Positions 35,076-44,971 of a stretch of DNA of 64,000 nt are shown in pieces. Made by a program: the position numbers and the translations under genes. The notes beneath the pieces are model-generated. The model saw only the letters and a list, made by a program, of their open reading frames with translations, was not told where the DNA came from and ran no database searches. How positions within the stretch are numbered: position 1 is the first letter of the stretch; each line of letters opens with the position of its first letter. This DNA is from Winogradskyella algicola (GTDB lineage Bacteria > Bacteroidota > Bacteroidia > Flavobacteriales > Flavobacteriaceae), in the NCBI RefSeq assembly GCF_005869935.1, contig NZ_SZQF01000009.1:121942-185941 (forward strand). The letters are read 5' to 3'.

Positions 35076-36033
35076 TTAATACGACTTCTTTTGTGTTGGA
35101 ATTCATCATACCTTCTAAAGCAGGTATCATTTTATTGATAAAATTTACCATATGCTCATAATCCATTTTATCAGCTTCATCATCTACATGGTGATAATAA
35201 TCAAAATTTGTAAAATCGAATGTAGAGATGGCATGCGCAGGAACATTAAATTCTTTAAAAAACGGAAAATTATCCGATCTGTAAAACAATTGAAATTCTT
35301 TAGCCTTTGGAAAAAAACCAACGATCTCTTCACCTGCATACTTATTGAGTGTAGGTGCAAAATTAGAACGGTTATAGCCACTCATATAAGCCATAGACTT
35401 ATCCTCTGCCCTTGGCACTCCGATCATCTCAAAGTTTAACATGGTATAGACATTTAATCCAGCTTCTTTAAGTTTAGCTGCCAAGTGCGCTGAGCCCTTT
35501 AAACCCATTTCTTCAGCGTCATATAACGTAATAAGTATACTGCGTTTATTACTTTTAGATTTTGAAAAATATCTACCAAACTCCATAGCGGCTATAGTAC
35601 CAGAGGCATCGTCATTGGCTCCGTTGGCAATACTGTCTCCTTCTACTATTTTACCTTTTCCTATATGGTCGTAATGACCACCAAGTATTATGAATTCATT
35701 TTTAAGTTTATCATCAGTTCCTTCAATCATTCCAACTACATTATAACCATCAATTTCACCTAGCTTAAAGCTATCTCTATAGGTTTCAAAATATGGTTTT
35801 ATTCCATTCTCTTCAAAGTAGTTTTCAATAAAGACAGCGGCTTTTTCAATACCTTCGCTTCCTGTTGCTCTACCTCCTAACTCATCTGAAGCTAAATATT
35901 CCATGCTCATTTTTATATCTTGAGCTGTGATGGTAATTTTTTCTGAAATGCTTTGGTTGCCAACAGAATTATTTTGCTTTGTACCACAAGCCGTTACTAA
36001 TAACAAACCAAGTACGGTCAATACATATTTCAT
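35065..36033 (-). CDS. M28 family metallopeptidase lipoprotein
   Basis: A 322-residue aminopeptidase-type enzyme with a lipobox at Cys16 (LLLVTACG), so exported and lipid-anchored. The zinc site is readable: His120 (LGGHYDHIG), the bridging Asp in GANDDASG (139-145), and Glu174/Glu175 (DAEEMGLKGS). The later SDNFPFFKEFNVPAH and STFDFTNFDYYHHVDDEAD match M28 aminopeptidases. It probably trims peptides in the periplasm or at the surface. Confidence 0.93.
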   Translation of the reverse strand: MKYVLTVLGLLLVTACGTKQNNSVGNQSISEKITITAQDIKMSMEYLASDELGGRATGSEGIEKAAVFIENYFEENGIKPYFETYRDSFKLGEIDGYNVVGMIEGTDDKLKNEFIILGGHYDHIGKGKIVEGDSIANGANDDASGTIAAMEFGRYFSKSKSNKRSILITLYDAEEMGLKGSAHLAAKLKEAGLNVYTMLNFEMIGVPRAEDKSMAYMSGYNRSNFAPTLNKYAGEEIVGFFPKAKEFQLFYRSDNFPFFKEFNVPAHAISTFDFTNFDYYHHVDDEADKMDYEHMVNFINKMIPALEGMMNSNTKEVVLNEE

Positions 36034-36060
36034 ACTAATTTTTGATTTGAGTTTAAAGAT

Positions 36061-36094
36061 AAAAAAACCTGATTTGAAATATCTCCAAATCAGG
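36061..36094 (-). terminator. Terminator after pdhC
   Basis: CCTGATTTG (36068-36076) pairs with CAAATCAGG (36086-36094). On the minus strand the hairpin is followed by seven T (complement of 36061-36067). It ends the pdhA-pdhC transcript. Confidence 0.85.
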
Positions 36095-36123
36095 ATTTAA
36101 AATTATTATTAGACTCTGAAACA

Positions 36124-36171
36124 ACACTTCGACTTGGCTCAGTGAACAACGCTCAGTGTGACGATTCAGAA
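36124..36171. repeat. CTTCGACTTGGCTCAGTG-type interspersed repeat
   Basis: ACTTCGACTTGGCTCAGTG is followed by ACGCTCAGTGTGACGATTCAG. It is the second member in this window of the CTTCGACnnnGCTCAG family (see 2724-2765). It lies between the pdhC stop and its terminator, so it is transcribed as part of the pdhC 3' end. Confidence 0.6.
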
Positions 36172-36183
36172 TAACAATCCGAC

Positions 36184-37821
36184 TTATACTAACATCGTTA
36201 CAGGATTTTCTATGTATCCTTTTAATGTTTGCAAGAATTGCGCACCAGTAGCACCGTCTACGGTTCTATGATCGCACGCCATAGTTAACTTCATTGTGTT
36301 GCCTGGCACAACTTGTCCGTTTTTAACAACCGGTTTAGAAACTATTGCACCCACAGATAATATTGCTGAGTTAGGCTGGTTGATGATAGATGTAAAACTC
36401 TCAATTCCAAACATGCCTAAGTTAGAAATAGTAAAAGTACTACCTTCCATCTCATCTAAAGATAGCTTCTTATTTCTTGCTTTGCCCGCAAAATCTTTTA
36501 CAGCTACGCCAATTTGAGTTAAGCTTTGCTCGTTAGCAAACTTAACAACTGGCACCACCAAACCATCTGGTACCGCTACAGCTACACCAATGTGCACATG
36601 GTTATTTAACTTCATTCTATCATCAAACCATTGAGAATTAACTTGTGGATGCTGCTTTAATGCTAGAGCACAAGCTTTAACAATCATATCATTGTAAGAT
36701 ATCTTCGTGTCTGGTAAAGAATTATACTGAGCTCTAAACGCAATTGCATTTTCCATATCAAACTCCACATTTAAATAATAATGTGGTGCTGTAAATTTAG
36801 ATTTTGCTAAATTCTTAGCGATTGCTTTACGCATGTTAGAGTTTGGTACTTCATCAAAGTCTTCTGTACCAGTCGGTACAAATTTCCCAACAGATGCAGA
36901 CGCTTGTGATGGTGTAAAACTCTCAATATCTCTTTTTACAATTCTACCGTTTTCACCTGAACCTTTTACCTGAGATAAATTAATACCTTTTTCTTCAGCC
37001 ATTTTTTTAGCTAAAGGTGAAGCAAAAATTCTTCCACCTGATTCAGAAACATTTGCTGTTGGTTTACTCGTTGGTGTTGACTTCTCCTCTTCTTTCTTAG
37101 ACTCTTCTTTCTTTTCTTCTTTTGGAGCTGCTTTACTTTCAGTCTTAGGCTCTGATTTAGATTCTGAACCACCAGCTTTAAAGTTTTTTGCAATACCAGA
37201 TACATCAGTTCCAGAAGGACCAATAATTGCTAGTAATGCATCTACTTTTGCAGATTCACCTTCTTCTAAGCCAATATGCAGCAAGGTACCAGACTGAAAA
37301 GATTCAAATTCCATCGTAGCTTTATCTGTTTCAATTTCAGCAAGAATATCACCTTCTTCTACCTCATCACCAACTTTCTTTAACCATGTTGCCACGGTTC
37401 CTTCTTCCATTGTATCACTTAAACGAGGCATAGTTACAACAGTAACTCCCTCTGGCAATTCTTCTGGGCTTTCAGCTTCTGTTGTGTCTTCTTTTTTATC
37501 TTCAATTTTTTCTTCAGTTTCTTCAGACCTGGTTTCTTCTTCTGATGAAGAGCTTCCATTTAATAATTCTGAAATGTCCTCCCCTTCTTCACCAATGATA
37601 GCTAAAAGCGCATCTACTTTAGCTGTCTCTCCTTCTTGAATTCCAATATGAAGCAATGTGCCTTCATTAAAAGACTCAAACTCCATTGTAGCCTTGTCGG
37701 TTTCAATTTCAGCTAAAATATCTCCTTCTTCAACCTTGTCACCAACTTTCTTTAACCAAGTGGCAACAGTTCCTTCTTCCATTGTATCGCTTAAACGCGG
37801 CATATTTATTACTTCTGCCAT
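36184..37821 (-). CDS. pdhC: Pyruvate dehydrogenase E2, dihydrolipoamide acetyltransferase (two lipoyl domains)
   Basis: A 545-residue E2 core of the pyruvate dehydrogenase complex. Two lipoyl domains carry the lysines K43 and K167, both in ETDKATMEFES. Charged, Glu/Lys-rich linkers follow. A peripheral-subunit-binding domain lies at about 270-306 (FASPLAKKMAEEKG to GRIVKRDIESF), and the catalytic acetyltransferase core ends with DHRTVDG (His518, Asp522). It begins 3 nt after the pdhA stop. E1-beta is not in the window unless it lies elsewhere. Confidence 0.95.
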   Translation of the reverse strand: MAEVINMPRLSDTMEEGTVATWLKKVGDKVEEGDILAEIETDKATMEFESFNEGTLLHIGIQEGETAKVDALLAIIGEEGEDISELLNGSSSSEEETRSEETEEKIEDKKEDTTEAESPEELPEGVTVVTMPRLSDTMEEGTVATWLKKVGDEVEEGDILAEIETDKATMEFESFQSGTLLHIGLEEGESAKVDALLAIIGPSGTDVSGIAKNFKAGGSESKSEPKTESKAAPKEEKKEESKKEEEKSTPTSKPTANVSESGGRIFASPLAKKMAEEKGINLSQVKGSGENGRIVKRDIESFTPSQASASVGKFVPTGTEDFDEVPNSNMRKAIAKNLAKSKFTAPHYYLNVEFDMENAIAFRAQYNSLPDTKISYNDMIVKACALALKQHPQVNSQWFDDRMKLNNHVHIGVAVAVPDGLVVPVVKFANEQSLTQIGVAVKDFAGKARNKKLSLDEMEGSTFTISNLGMFGIESFTSIINQPNSAILSVGAIVSKPVVKNGQVVPGNTMKLTMACDHRTVDGATGAQFLQTLKGYIENPVTMLV

Positions 37822-37824
37822 AGC

Positions 37825-38823
37825 TTATAGTTTGTGTTGAATAAATGGGTAATCTTCTTGCTCATATACAGCATCATACATTACATTCTTGTCTGGATAT
37901 GGTGATTCTTCAGCAAATTTTTCGCATTCAGAAACATGTTTTTTAACACGCTTATCAATGGCTTTAATCTCGTCTTCAGTTGCGTAATTATTTTCTAAAA
38001 TAACCTCTTTCACCTGAGTGATTGGATCTATTTTCTTATACTCTTCAACTTCATCCTTTGTTCTATAATGTTGTGCGTCTGACATTGAATGCCCTCTATA
38101 TCTATATGTCTTAACCTCTAAAAACGAAGGTCCACCCCCTTTTCTTGCACGCTGAATAGCTTCGTCAAATGCTTCAGCTACTTTAACAGGATTCATACCG
38201 TCTACTGGTCCTGACGGCATTTCGTATCCTAAACCTAGTTTCCAGATATCTGTATGGTTTGCAGAACGTTCCACTGAGGTTCCCATAGCGTAACCATTAT
38301 TCTCACAAACAAATACTACCGGCAAATTCCACAGCATTGCAAGATTAAACGTTTCGTGCAATGAGCCTTGTCTTGCAGCACCATCACCAAAACAACATAA
38401 AGTTACGGCATCACTGCTGTGATATTTATCACCAAAAGCTATACCTGCTCCTAATGGGATTTGTCCACCTACAATACCATGACCTCCATAAAATCTGTGC
38501 TCTTTAGAGAATATATGCATAGAACCACCTAAACCTTGCGAGGTTCCTGTTGCTTTACCATATAGCTCTGCCATAACACGTTTAGGATCCACTCCCATCC
38601 CTATAGGCTGAACGTGATTACGATAAGCAGTAATCATTTTATCTTTGGTTAGATCCATAGCATGCAAAGCTCCTGCTAAAACTGCTTCTTGACCATTATA
38701 TAAGTGAAGAAATCCTCTTACTTTTTGTTGAATATATACTGCGGCAAGTTTATCCTCAAACTTTCGCCAAAACAACATATCCTCGTACCACTTAAGGTAA
38801 ACTTCTTTGGTTATTTTTTGCAT
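37825..38823 (-). CDS. pdhA: Pyruvate dehydrogenase E1 alpha
   Basis: A 332-residue thiamine-diphosphate subunit. The ThDP motif GDGAARQGSLHETFNLAMLWNLPVVFVCENN runs from about residue 140, and the phospho-loop-like RYRGHSMSDAQHYRT follows. With E1-beta it decarboxylates pyruvate and acetylates the E2 lipoyl arms. It is directly upstream of pdhC; the cdd-pdhA gap is 91 nt. Confidence 0.95.
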   Translation of the reverse strand: MQKITKEVYLKWYEDMLFWRKFEDKLAAVYIQQKVRGFLHLYNGQEAVLAGALHAMDLTKDKMITAYRNHVQPIGMGVDPKRVMAELYGKATGTSQGLGGSMHIFSKEHRFYGGHGIVGGQIPLGAGIAFGDKYHSSDAVTLCCFGDGAARQGSLHETFNLAMLWNLPVVFVCENNGYAMGTSVERSANHTDIWKLGLGYEMPSGPVDGMNPVKVAEAFDEAIQRARKGGGPSFLEVKTYRYRGHSMSDAQHYRTKDEVEEYKKIDPITQVKEVILENNYATEDEIKAIDKRVKKHVSECEKFAEESPYPDKNVMYDAVYEQEDYPFIQHKL

Positions 38824-38914
38824 TTTTTGATTCGTTCTTTTAATCAGAATAACAAAAATAACACATTAGTTAGTAACCAAAAAGCTCAAAATTGTAAAAT
38901 TTGTTACGAAAACG

Positions 38915-39403
38915 TTATAGGAAACTTCTATCGAAACCAAGAGGCAATAAATTTGCTAAAGAGTTTGATTTTACAACCTTACCTGTAGCTCCCATAAAGT
39001 AAATCTCTATAGGTTTATCTTGTTTTATTTCATATTCTGAAATAGCTTGCCTACATGCGCCACAAGGTGGAATTGGAGAATCTGTAATTTGATTTTGGGA
39101 TGAAGCTGTTAGAGCCATTTTTAAAATCTTAGCTGTAGGGTATTTTGCACCTGCATAATAAATGGCAGTGCGCTCAGCACACAGACCAGAAGGATAAGAT
39201 GCATTTTCTTGATTACTACCAACGACAACTTCATTATTGTCTAATAAAATAGCAGCACCTACTTTAAATTTAGAGTAAGGAGCATAAGCATTTTCTCTAG
39301 TTTCAATAGCAGATTGCATTAAATGTTGAATATCGTCCGGAAGCTCACTGAAGCCTTCATAAACTTTAAATGTTGATTCAATCTTAACTTCCTTCATATT
39401 CAA
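38915..39403 (-). CDS. cdd: Cytidine deaminase
   Basis: A 162-residue homotetrameric-type CDA that converts cytidine and deoxycytidine to uridine forms. Zinc and catalytic motifs are C75-A-E77 (GLCAERTAIYYAGA) and C114-x2-C117 (PPCGACRQ). The position between porV and pdhA is the usual flavobacterial order. Confidence 0.95.
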   Translation of the reverse strand: MNMKEVKIESTFKVYEGFSELPDDIQHLMQSAIETRENAYAPYSKFKVGAAILLDNNEVVVGSNQENASYPSGLCAERTAIYYAGAKYPTAKILKMALTASSQNQITDSPIPPCGACRQAISEYEIKQDKPIEIYFMGATGKVVKSNSLANLLPLGFDRSFL

Positions 39404-39415
39404 ATTCTTTATTAG

Positions 39416-39448
39416 ACAAAAAAACTATTGCTTTTAGACAATAGTTTT
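39416..39448 (-). terminator. Terminator after porV
   Basis: AAAACTATTG (39421-39430) pairs with CAATAGTTTT (39439-39448). On the minus strand a T run corresponds to the A run at 39418-39424. It separates porU-porV from cdd. Confidence 0.85.
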
Positions 39449-39472
39449 GAAAGATCTTTTTAATTGTATATT

Positions 39473-40738
39473 CTAATATTCGTCATACTCACCATCACCA
39501 AAATTAAATGTCAGTGAGAAACGTAGAGTATTTTCTAATGGGCTTTGTACTCTTGATGCTGAAAACAAATATGATAAATCAATGTTTATAGTGGTATATT
39601 TAAAACCAGCACCTAGGGCAAAAAACTTACGAGCACCTTTATCTTCTGCCTCATTAAAGTAACCTGCTCTGAAAGCAAAGTTTTCTTGATAAGTGTACTC
39701 AGCACCTAAGGCCCACGTAAATTCACGAAGCTCTTCACTGAAACCACCAGGGGCATCACCAAAAGATTGAAAAATTCCGTTGATAAAACTAACATTAGGA
39801 TCTTGCCCTTCTATTATGACGTTTTCTTGTGATGCATCTTCTTGCTCTTGTGTTTGAAAATCTCCATCTGCTTCATTAAAGACCCCATCTCCATTAGTAT
39901 CTGTAAAGACTATTCTATCACCAAGTCTTGGTGGTGTTGGCACTAATAATTTAGAAACCTCCGCAGTAATGCCTAGTGTACTATATTCGTCAAAAATAAA
40001 ATCAAAACCAGCACCTAATCTTAAGGTTGTTGGTTGAAAATTTTCTCTACCACCATCATCATATTTAAATTTTGGTCCTAAGTTTTGTATAGCAAAACCT
40101 GCTCTCCAGCGCCCATTAAAGTCATTATAAGCTTCCTCTTCACTCTGATAATACCCTGTGATGTCCGCACCAAAAGTATTAGCGGCATCTGCTACAGGAT
40201 CTATTTGATCTATTCTTAGGTCTGATCTCATAAAACGTAATGCAACAGCCATAGCAAATTGATCTGCAAGTCTTAAAGTATAAGCTACATCTGCGGTAAA
40301 TTCATTTGGTTTTACATTAAAACCAGGATCATCTGCGCTTTGGGTCAAAAGGATATCACCATAACTAAAATATTTAAAACTTGCTGAGACAGCACTATAT
40401 TCATTTAACCTATTGAAATAAGTAATGTAGCCTAGAGAAATATCATTAACAAGTTTACTTAGATAAGGTGTATAACTGAGACTTATACCTGATTTAGCTT
40501 CAGAAAATGCATATTTTGCGGGATTCCATTGTTGTGAATATGCATCCATTGATGTGGCTACTCCCACATCTCCCATAGCTGCCGATCTTGCGTCTGGGGC
40601 TATGAGCATAAATGGTAAACCAGTTGTTATTACTCTACTATCCGTAGAATTAGGTATAATTTGAGTGGTTTCTTGCGCAAACGTGAAACTTAATGTTACT
40701 AAAGCGATAAGGGTTATTGCGTATTTCTTCATGTTCAT
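39473..40738 (-). CDS. porV: Type IX secretion outer-membrane protein PorV (LptO)
   Basis: A 421-residue outer-membrane beta-barrel of the FadL type, with a signal peptide ending TFAQ (residue 22). The N-terminus FMLIAPDARSAAMGDVGVATS and the C-terminus LENTLRFSLTFNFGDGEYDEY fit PorV. It works as a shuttle that receives cargo emerging from the T9SS and presents it to PorU. A Ca-loop-like DTNGDGVFNEAD is present. Own promoter predicted inside the porU 3' end. Confidence 0.93.
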   Translation of the reverse strand: MNMKKYAITLIALVTLSFTFAQETTQIIPNSTDSRVITTGLPFMLIAPDARSAAMGDVGVATSMDAYSQQWNPAKYAFSEAKSGISLSYTPYLSKLVNDISLGYITYFNRLNEYSAVSASFKYFSYGDILLTQSADDPGFNVKPNEFTADVAYTLRLADQFAMAVALRFMRSDLRIDQIDPVADAANTFGADITGYYQSEEEAYNDFNGRWRAGFAIQNLGPKFKYDDGGRENFQPTTLRLGAGFDFIFDEYSTLGITAEVSKLLVPTPPRLGDRIVFTDTNGDGVFNEADGDFQTQEQEDASQENVIIEGQDPNVSFINGIFQSFGDAPGGFSEELREFTWALGAEYTYQENFAFRAGYFNEAEDKGARKFFALGAGFKYTTINIDLSYLFSASRVQSPLENTLRFSLTFNFGDGEYDEY

Positions 40739-40780
40739 AATTGGGTTATTAGCACTAAGCGCTTGGTACTAATTCGTTAG

Positions 40781-40810
40781 CAAATATAATTTATTATTAG
40801 AGTATGACAA
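40781..40810 (-). promoter_or_regulatory. Promoter for porV within the porU 3' end
   Basis: On the minus strand a -7 box TATATTTG (40781-40788) has a TTG -33 element (40808-40810) 19 nt upstream, inside the last codons of porU. The distance to the porV ATG is about 43 nt. This would let porV be expressed independently of porU. Confidence 0.5.
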
Positions 40811-43800
40811 GTTTTTGAATTTTTTCAACTTGTTTATTTAAACGGTTAGATCTTACTTTTAGTTTATAAACGTACACTCCTTTTCCAATTTTATCACCGA
40901 AATCGTCTCTACCATCCCAAATAATATCTTTGGATAAGGAACTTACAGACTTACTTCCGCCTGATGTTTGACCGTTTAATGTTCTTACAAGTTTACCTGA
41001 GACAGTAAAAATTTGCACAGAAACATCTAATGGCTCTACACTATTGTGATTAAACCAAAACTCGGTATAATTAACAAAAGGATTAGGATAATTAAGAACG
41101 TTATCTATAACCAATTCTTCATCCTTATCGTATACAACAAATTGAATTTCGGCAGTAGATGAATTATTATAGGTGTCCCAAGCTTTTAAGGTGAGTGTAT
41201 GCGGACCGGGTTCTAAATCTCTAAAGGGATACGTAACCGTACCGTTTGTATAATCATCAACATTAGCTTGGTAATAATCGTTTAGCACTATAGGGTTTGT
41301 CTCATCTCCATCAATTATGGCTGTAATGTCATGTCCTATACCACTTGCTGTGTTTATTCCATTATCGTCTTGTAGTTTTGCCAAAAGATTAGGGGATTCA
41401 TTAGTAATGCCTCCTGACACGAAGTTTTCATCATTCATGAAAAGATTAATTACTGGACCAATATTGTCCTCAGGAGCGTCTTCATTAATACCGCCTACTT
41501 TTATATCAAAATTAGCACCTGCCTGATCTGATAATGGACTATTAGTTTGCGCATAAAAACTAACTTTTCCATTGCCTACAGGTATACCAATATCTCTAGG
41601 CACAATAAAATCAAATTCGAATTGACCATTTTCAACTGTTGCCTGTCCTTTAAATAAAACTTCACCTAAAGTCGTAAAGTTCAAATAAATTGTACCTCCA
41701 TTATCACTGGTACCATCATTAGCTAAAGTTTGACGCTCAATTCTTTTATCAAAAACGGTTGCCGTTAAAGTACCATTATAATTAGATAGCAAATTACCAT
41801 TGACATCTGTAACTTCACCAGCTAATTTAGTATAACTTAAAGCCTTAAGCGTATCTATTGGTTGTGTAATTTCAATGTCATTAACTTTGGTTAGCCTAAC
41901 GTCTGGTTGTGGAAAAGCTAATTTCATAGCCGGATCACCAATTAAAAATACAAGTCGCTTTTGTGATATACCCGCAATATTATTATCCGTCTTTGTTAAT
42001 CTTAAAACTTCACCCATAGGTTGGTAATCATTAGAACCGTAAGCAAACAAATAATCATCTAATACCTCATTAAAACTTTCTCCTACGGTAACAAAAATTT
42101 GTCTTGTTGTTGTCATTAAGGCAATGGATCCACCCGTTTTGTTCCAATAAGTGAATTCCCCTGCAGTTGGTCTACCAGGATCATCAAACTTAGTGTATTC
42201 ACAAGTAACCGTAATGAATAAATTGTACTTGCATATGTTATTAATTTCCTGTGCATCAAATTTATCGAAAATACGTTCTTTCGCTAATCCATCTTCACCA
42301 CCATGACCAAAGTAATTTACAACTAAAGCACCAACTTCTATAGCATCCTTAAAAGCTTCGTTTACTTGAGGATACCGATTACCTGCAGCTGAAGATTCTT
42401 GCTCAAAAGCATCAGTATGAATCTTTATAACATTAAAAAAGGGTTTGTCCGTCTCTATGTTAGTGCCTAATTCGTCAGTTGTTTCTTGTAATGTTCTTTC
42501 CCAACCTACATCAACATCATCAGATACTAACAGTATGTTATTTCGCCAGCTTCCGTATGCTTCTGGTTGATAGTAAGCTTCAATTTTATCTACTAGTTCT
42601 TTTGCTCGCTGAATATCTTCGGCTAATATTCTACCAACAGCAACATCCATTCTATCACTACTTCCCATACCTCCTTCGGTATCATCTAACATCGCGTAAA
42701 AATCGTCCGACACAAATGAATTGGTAAGGCTAAAACTCGGCATAGAGTACCATGAAGGCACCAAATTAGTGTTATTATTTACTCTGTCTTTATAATCATA
42801 AGAACCTTCTCCAAATAAGCATACGTATTTTAGCCTTTCACTAGGAACACTTGCATTATCGTAAACATATTTTATGAAGTTTCTTATGGCTGCTATATCT
42901 TGACTACCTGTACTAAACTCATTATAAATAGTCTGAAGATCTACAACCTTAACATTAAGATTATATTGATTTCTATTAATTTGAGCCAAGCGTTCTGCTT
43001 GAGACCTAAGTTCTGCAGGTGTTAGTATAATGTAATCCACATCTTCAGAAGCACCCTGACTGTTTAGGAATATTGTTCCTTTTAAATTCTGGTTTGCTAA
43101 AGTAGACCTAGATTCTTTTTTAGGCTGTAATATATTTGAAGAAGAAAAAGCTAAGTAAGTACGTTCTTCACCAGATACAGCTTTAAAACTTAAATTACTT
43201 AACCCCTCAGAATTTAAAATATTTGAAACATTAAACCTATCTGTTACATCCCAAACCTCTTGTATTCCTGAAGCGTTAGCAAGATTATACTCAGCAATTC
43301 CAGGTGTAGTAACTACATCTTTATTCTTAAAAACTAATTGATCCCCTTCATATATTAAATCTCTTGTTGCTTCAATATTAATATAATCTAAATAGGCATT
43401 TGCTGACGGATTACCATTGTTATTGTAATCTAACGTTACTGTTATTTCATCTGAAGAAATAGTAATATCATCTCCATAAGCATTTGCAGTTCCTAAAACC
43501 GAACCAGGACTAATAACACCTAAGCCAAGACTAGAAACAAAATTTCCATTAATGGTAATACCCATAGTGGTGCCGTCAGTTTCAGAAACCGAGCCCACAG
43601 CAATATCAAATCTAACAGTCTCACTTGTTACTAAATTTGGAAACTGAAAGTTATAAACGCGTTCATTTTCAATTGCAAAATCATCACCAAACCACCGTCG
43701 TCCTAGTTTCGCTAAATTAAACTCATCAACTTCATAAAATTGGTAATCCTGAAATGTATTAACCTGAATATCAGCAGCCGCATCTATGGTAGGCATTTGC

Positions 43801-44648
43801 TGAATTCTTTTACCATTACCAGAACTAATATTTACGTAGTAATATGTTCTATCTGTATATAAATTTAAATTTGTTTCGCTTTCTTCACTATAAGTTTTTG
43901 GACCCTCACCATAAAACAAAATATAATCTCCATTATCAAAACTTCCATCTTCTTCACCTACAAATCTTACTGCATTCTCAACAACATCAAAAGGGTAATT
44001 CTCAGAATTTAGCAAGGGCAACATTCTACCTCCATTACCATAAATTTTTATAGTGCGTGGATCTACAGAATTTGTATTAACACCTAAACTGCTCAAGAAT
44101 CCTTTAGTGAGTTGAAAAACACCAGATTCTTCAATATAAAATTTGTACCACTCCCCAGAGCTAAGTACTGAATTGGTAATTTCTGTCCTTGCTGCTGTTT
44201 GGGATCTATTTGCTGAAAAATTATAATTTATCGTAAAAGATTTTATCTTCTTAAAAACGCCTCTATCATTGATAATTGGGCTTATTTCAAAATAGTACCC
44301 ACGTTTATCTCTAGCAGTGGTATTATGAAAATTGAACTTTGGAGATTTTGGGATGAGATTTGTATTTAAGTTTCTTAGACCACTTTGAGTAATAGTTTCG
44401 TAGGTTACATTAGATAAGGTTACCGAATTTTCATCAACATACCCACCATTACTATCCCATTGAGAAAAAAACTTCAGACCATTTTTATTATCATAGCTAA
44501 AATGTTGCTCACTAAAACCTGGAACAATTATTTTTCCATATTCTGTTTCTAAAACCTTATCGCCATTCCATTCAATATTGAATTGTTTTTGTTGTCCAAA
44601 AGCAAACAAACCAATTATCATTAGAATAAAAACAGAGCAATTTTTCAT
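40797..44648 (-). CDS. porU: Type IX secretion sortase/signal peptidase PorU
   Basis: A 1283-residue C25 (gingipain-type) protease that removes C-terminal sorting domains from T9SS cargo and attaches A-LPS. The catalytic pair is His782 (NYFGHGGEDG) and Cys816 (ITVTCEYTKF). A signal peptide (MKNCSVFILMIIGLFAFGQQ) precedes. The C-terminus (IFTVSGKLVRTLNG, then DGRDDFGDKIGKGVYVYKLKV) is FlgD-like/sorting-domain-like, as in PorU. It diverges from gldJ. Confidence 0.94.
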   Translation of the reverse strand: MKNCSVFILMIIGLFAFGQQKQFNIEWNGDKVLETEYGKIIVPGFSEQHFSYDNKNGLKFFSQWDSNGGYVDENSVTLSNVTYETITQSGLRNLNTNLIPKSPKFNFHNTTARDKRGYYFEISPIINDRGVFKKIKSFTINYNFSANRSQTAARTEITNSVLSSGEWYKFYIEESGVFQLTKGFLSSLGVNTNSVDPRTIKIYGNGGRMLPLLNSENYPFDVVENAVRFVGEEDGSFDNGDYILFYGEGPKTYSEESETNLNLYTDRTYYYVNISSGNGKRIQQMPTIDAAADIQVNTFQDYQFYEVDEFNLAKLGRRWFGDDFAIENERVYNFQFPNLVTSETVRFDIAVGSVSETDGTTMGITINGNFVSSLGLGVISPGSVLGTANAYGDDITISSDEITVTLDYNNNGNPSANAYLDYINIEATRDLIYEGDQLVFKNKDVVTTPGIAEYNLANASGIQEVWDVTDRFNVSNILNSEGLSNLSFKAVSGEERTYLAFSSSNILQPKKESRSTLANQNLKGTIFLNSQGASEDVDYIILTPAELRSQAERLAQINRNQYNLNVKVVDLQTIYNEFSTGSQDIAAIRNFIKYVYDNASVPSERLKYVCLFGEGSYDYKDRVNNNTNLVPSWYSMPSFSLTNSFVSDDFYAMLDDTEGGMGSSDRMDVAVGRILAEDIQRAKELVDKIEAYYQPEAYGSWRNNILLVSDDVDVGWERTLQETTDELGTNIETDKPFFNVIKIHTDAFEQESSAAGNRYPQVNEAFKDAIEVGALVVNYFGHGGEDGLAKERIFDKFDAQEINNICKYNLFITVTCEYTKFDDPGRPTAGEFTYWNKTGGSIALMTTTRQIFVTVGESFNEVLDDYLFAYGSNDYQPMGEVLRLTKTDNNIAGISQKRLVFLIGDPAMKLAFPQPDVRLTKVNDIEITQPIDTLKALSYTKLAGEVTDVNGNLLSNYNGTLTATVFDKRIERQTLANDGTSDNGGTIYLNFTTLGEVLFKGQATVENGQFEFDFIVPRDIGIPVGNGKVSFYAQTNSPLSDQAGANFDIKVGGINEDAPEDNIGPVINLFMNDENFVSGGITNESPNLLAKLQDDNGINTASGIGHDITAIIDGDETNPIVLNDYYQANVDDYTNGTVTYPFRDLEPGPHTLTLKAWDTYNNSSTAEIQFVVYDKDEELVIDNVLNYPNPFVNYTEFWFNHNSVEPLDVSVQIFTVSGKLVRTLNGQTSGGSKSVSSLSKDIIWDGRDDFGDKIGKGVYVYKLKVRSNRLNKQVEKIQKLVIL

Positions 44649-44971
44649 TTAGTTTTCTATGATTTAAAAGCCTTAGCTTTGTAAGTGCGAATATCACTAA
44701 CCTGATATAGTATAAAATACAGTTGAATAACGGTTAAATTATAGGCTTATTATAGTACTTCAATTTTTATTTCAAAAATACAACAATAATTTATTTTAGT
44801 GGTCGTTATTAAAGAGCAAAATACATCGTTAAATCGACCAAAAATCCGTTATTGTGTTCAAAAAAAAGGATGAAATGCATATTTTTTTGAATTTTCAGGC
44901 GAAAAAAAGTTGTTGGTTTACCTTTAATTGTTATATTGCGGAACTAAAATTCAACGAGCTTACTTAAACAT
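44649..44971. promoter_or_regulatory. Divergent regulatory region porU/gldJ
   Basis: This 323-bp AT-rich gap separates the divergent porU and gldJ genes. A minus-strand -7 box TATTTTTG at 44773-44780 could serve porU. A plus-strand TTG (44913-44915) and TATATTG (44932-44938), with a 16-nt spacer, could serve gldJ. The segment between holds no gene that I can support. Confidence 0.45.
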
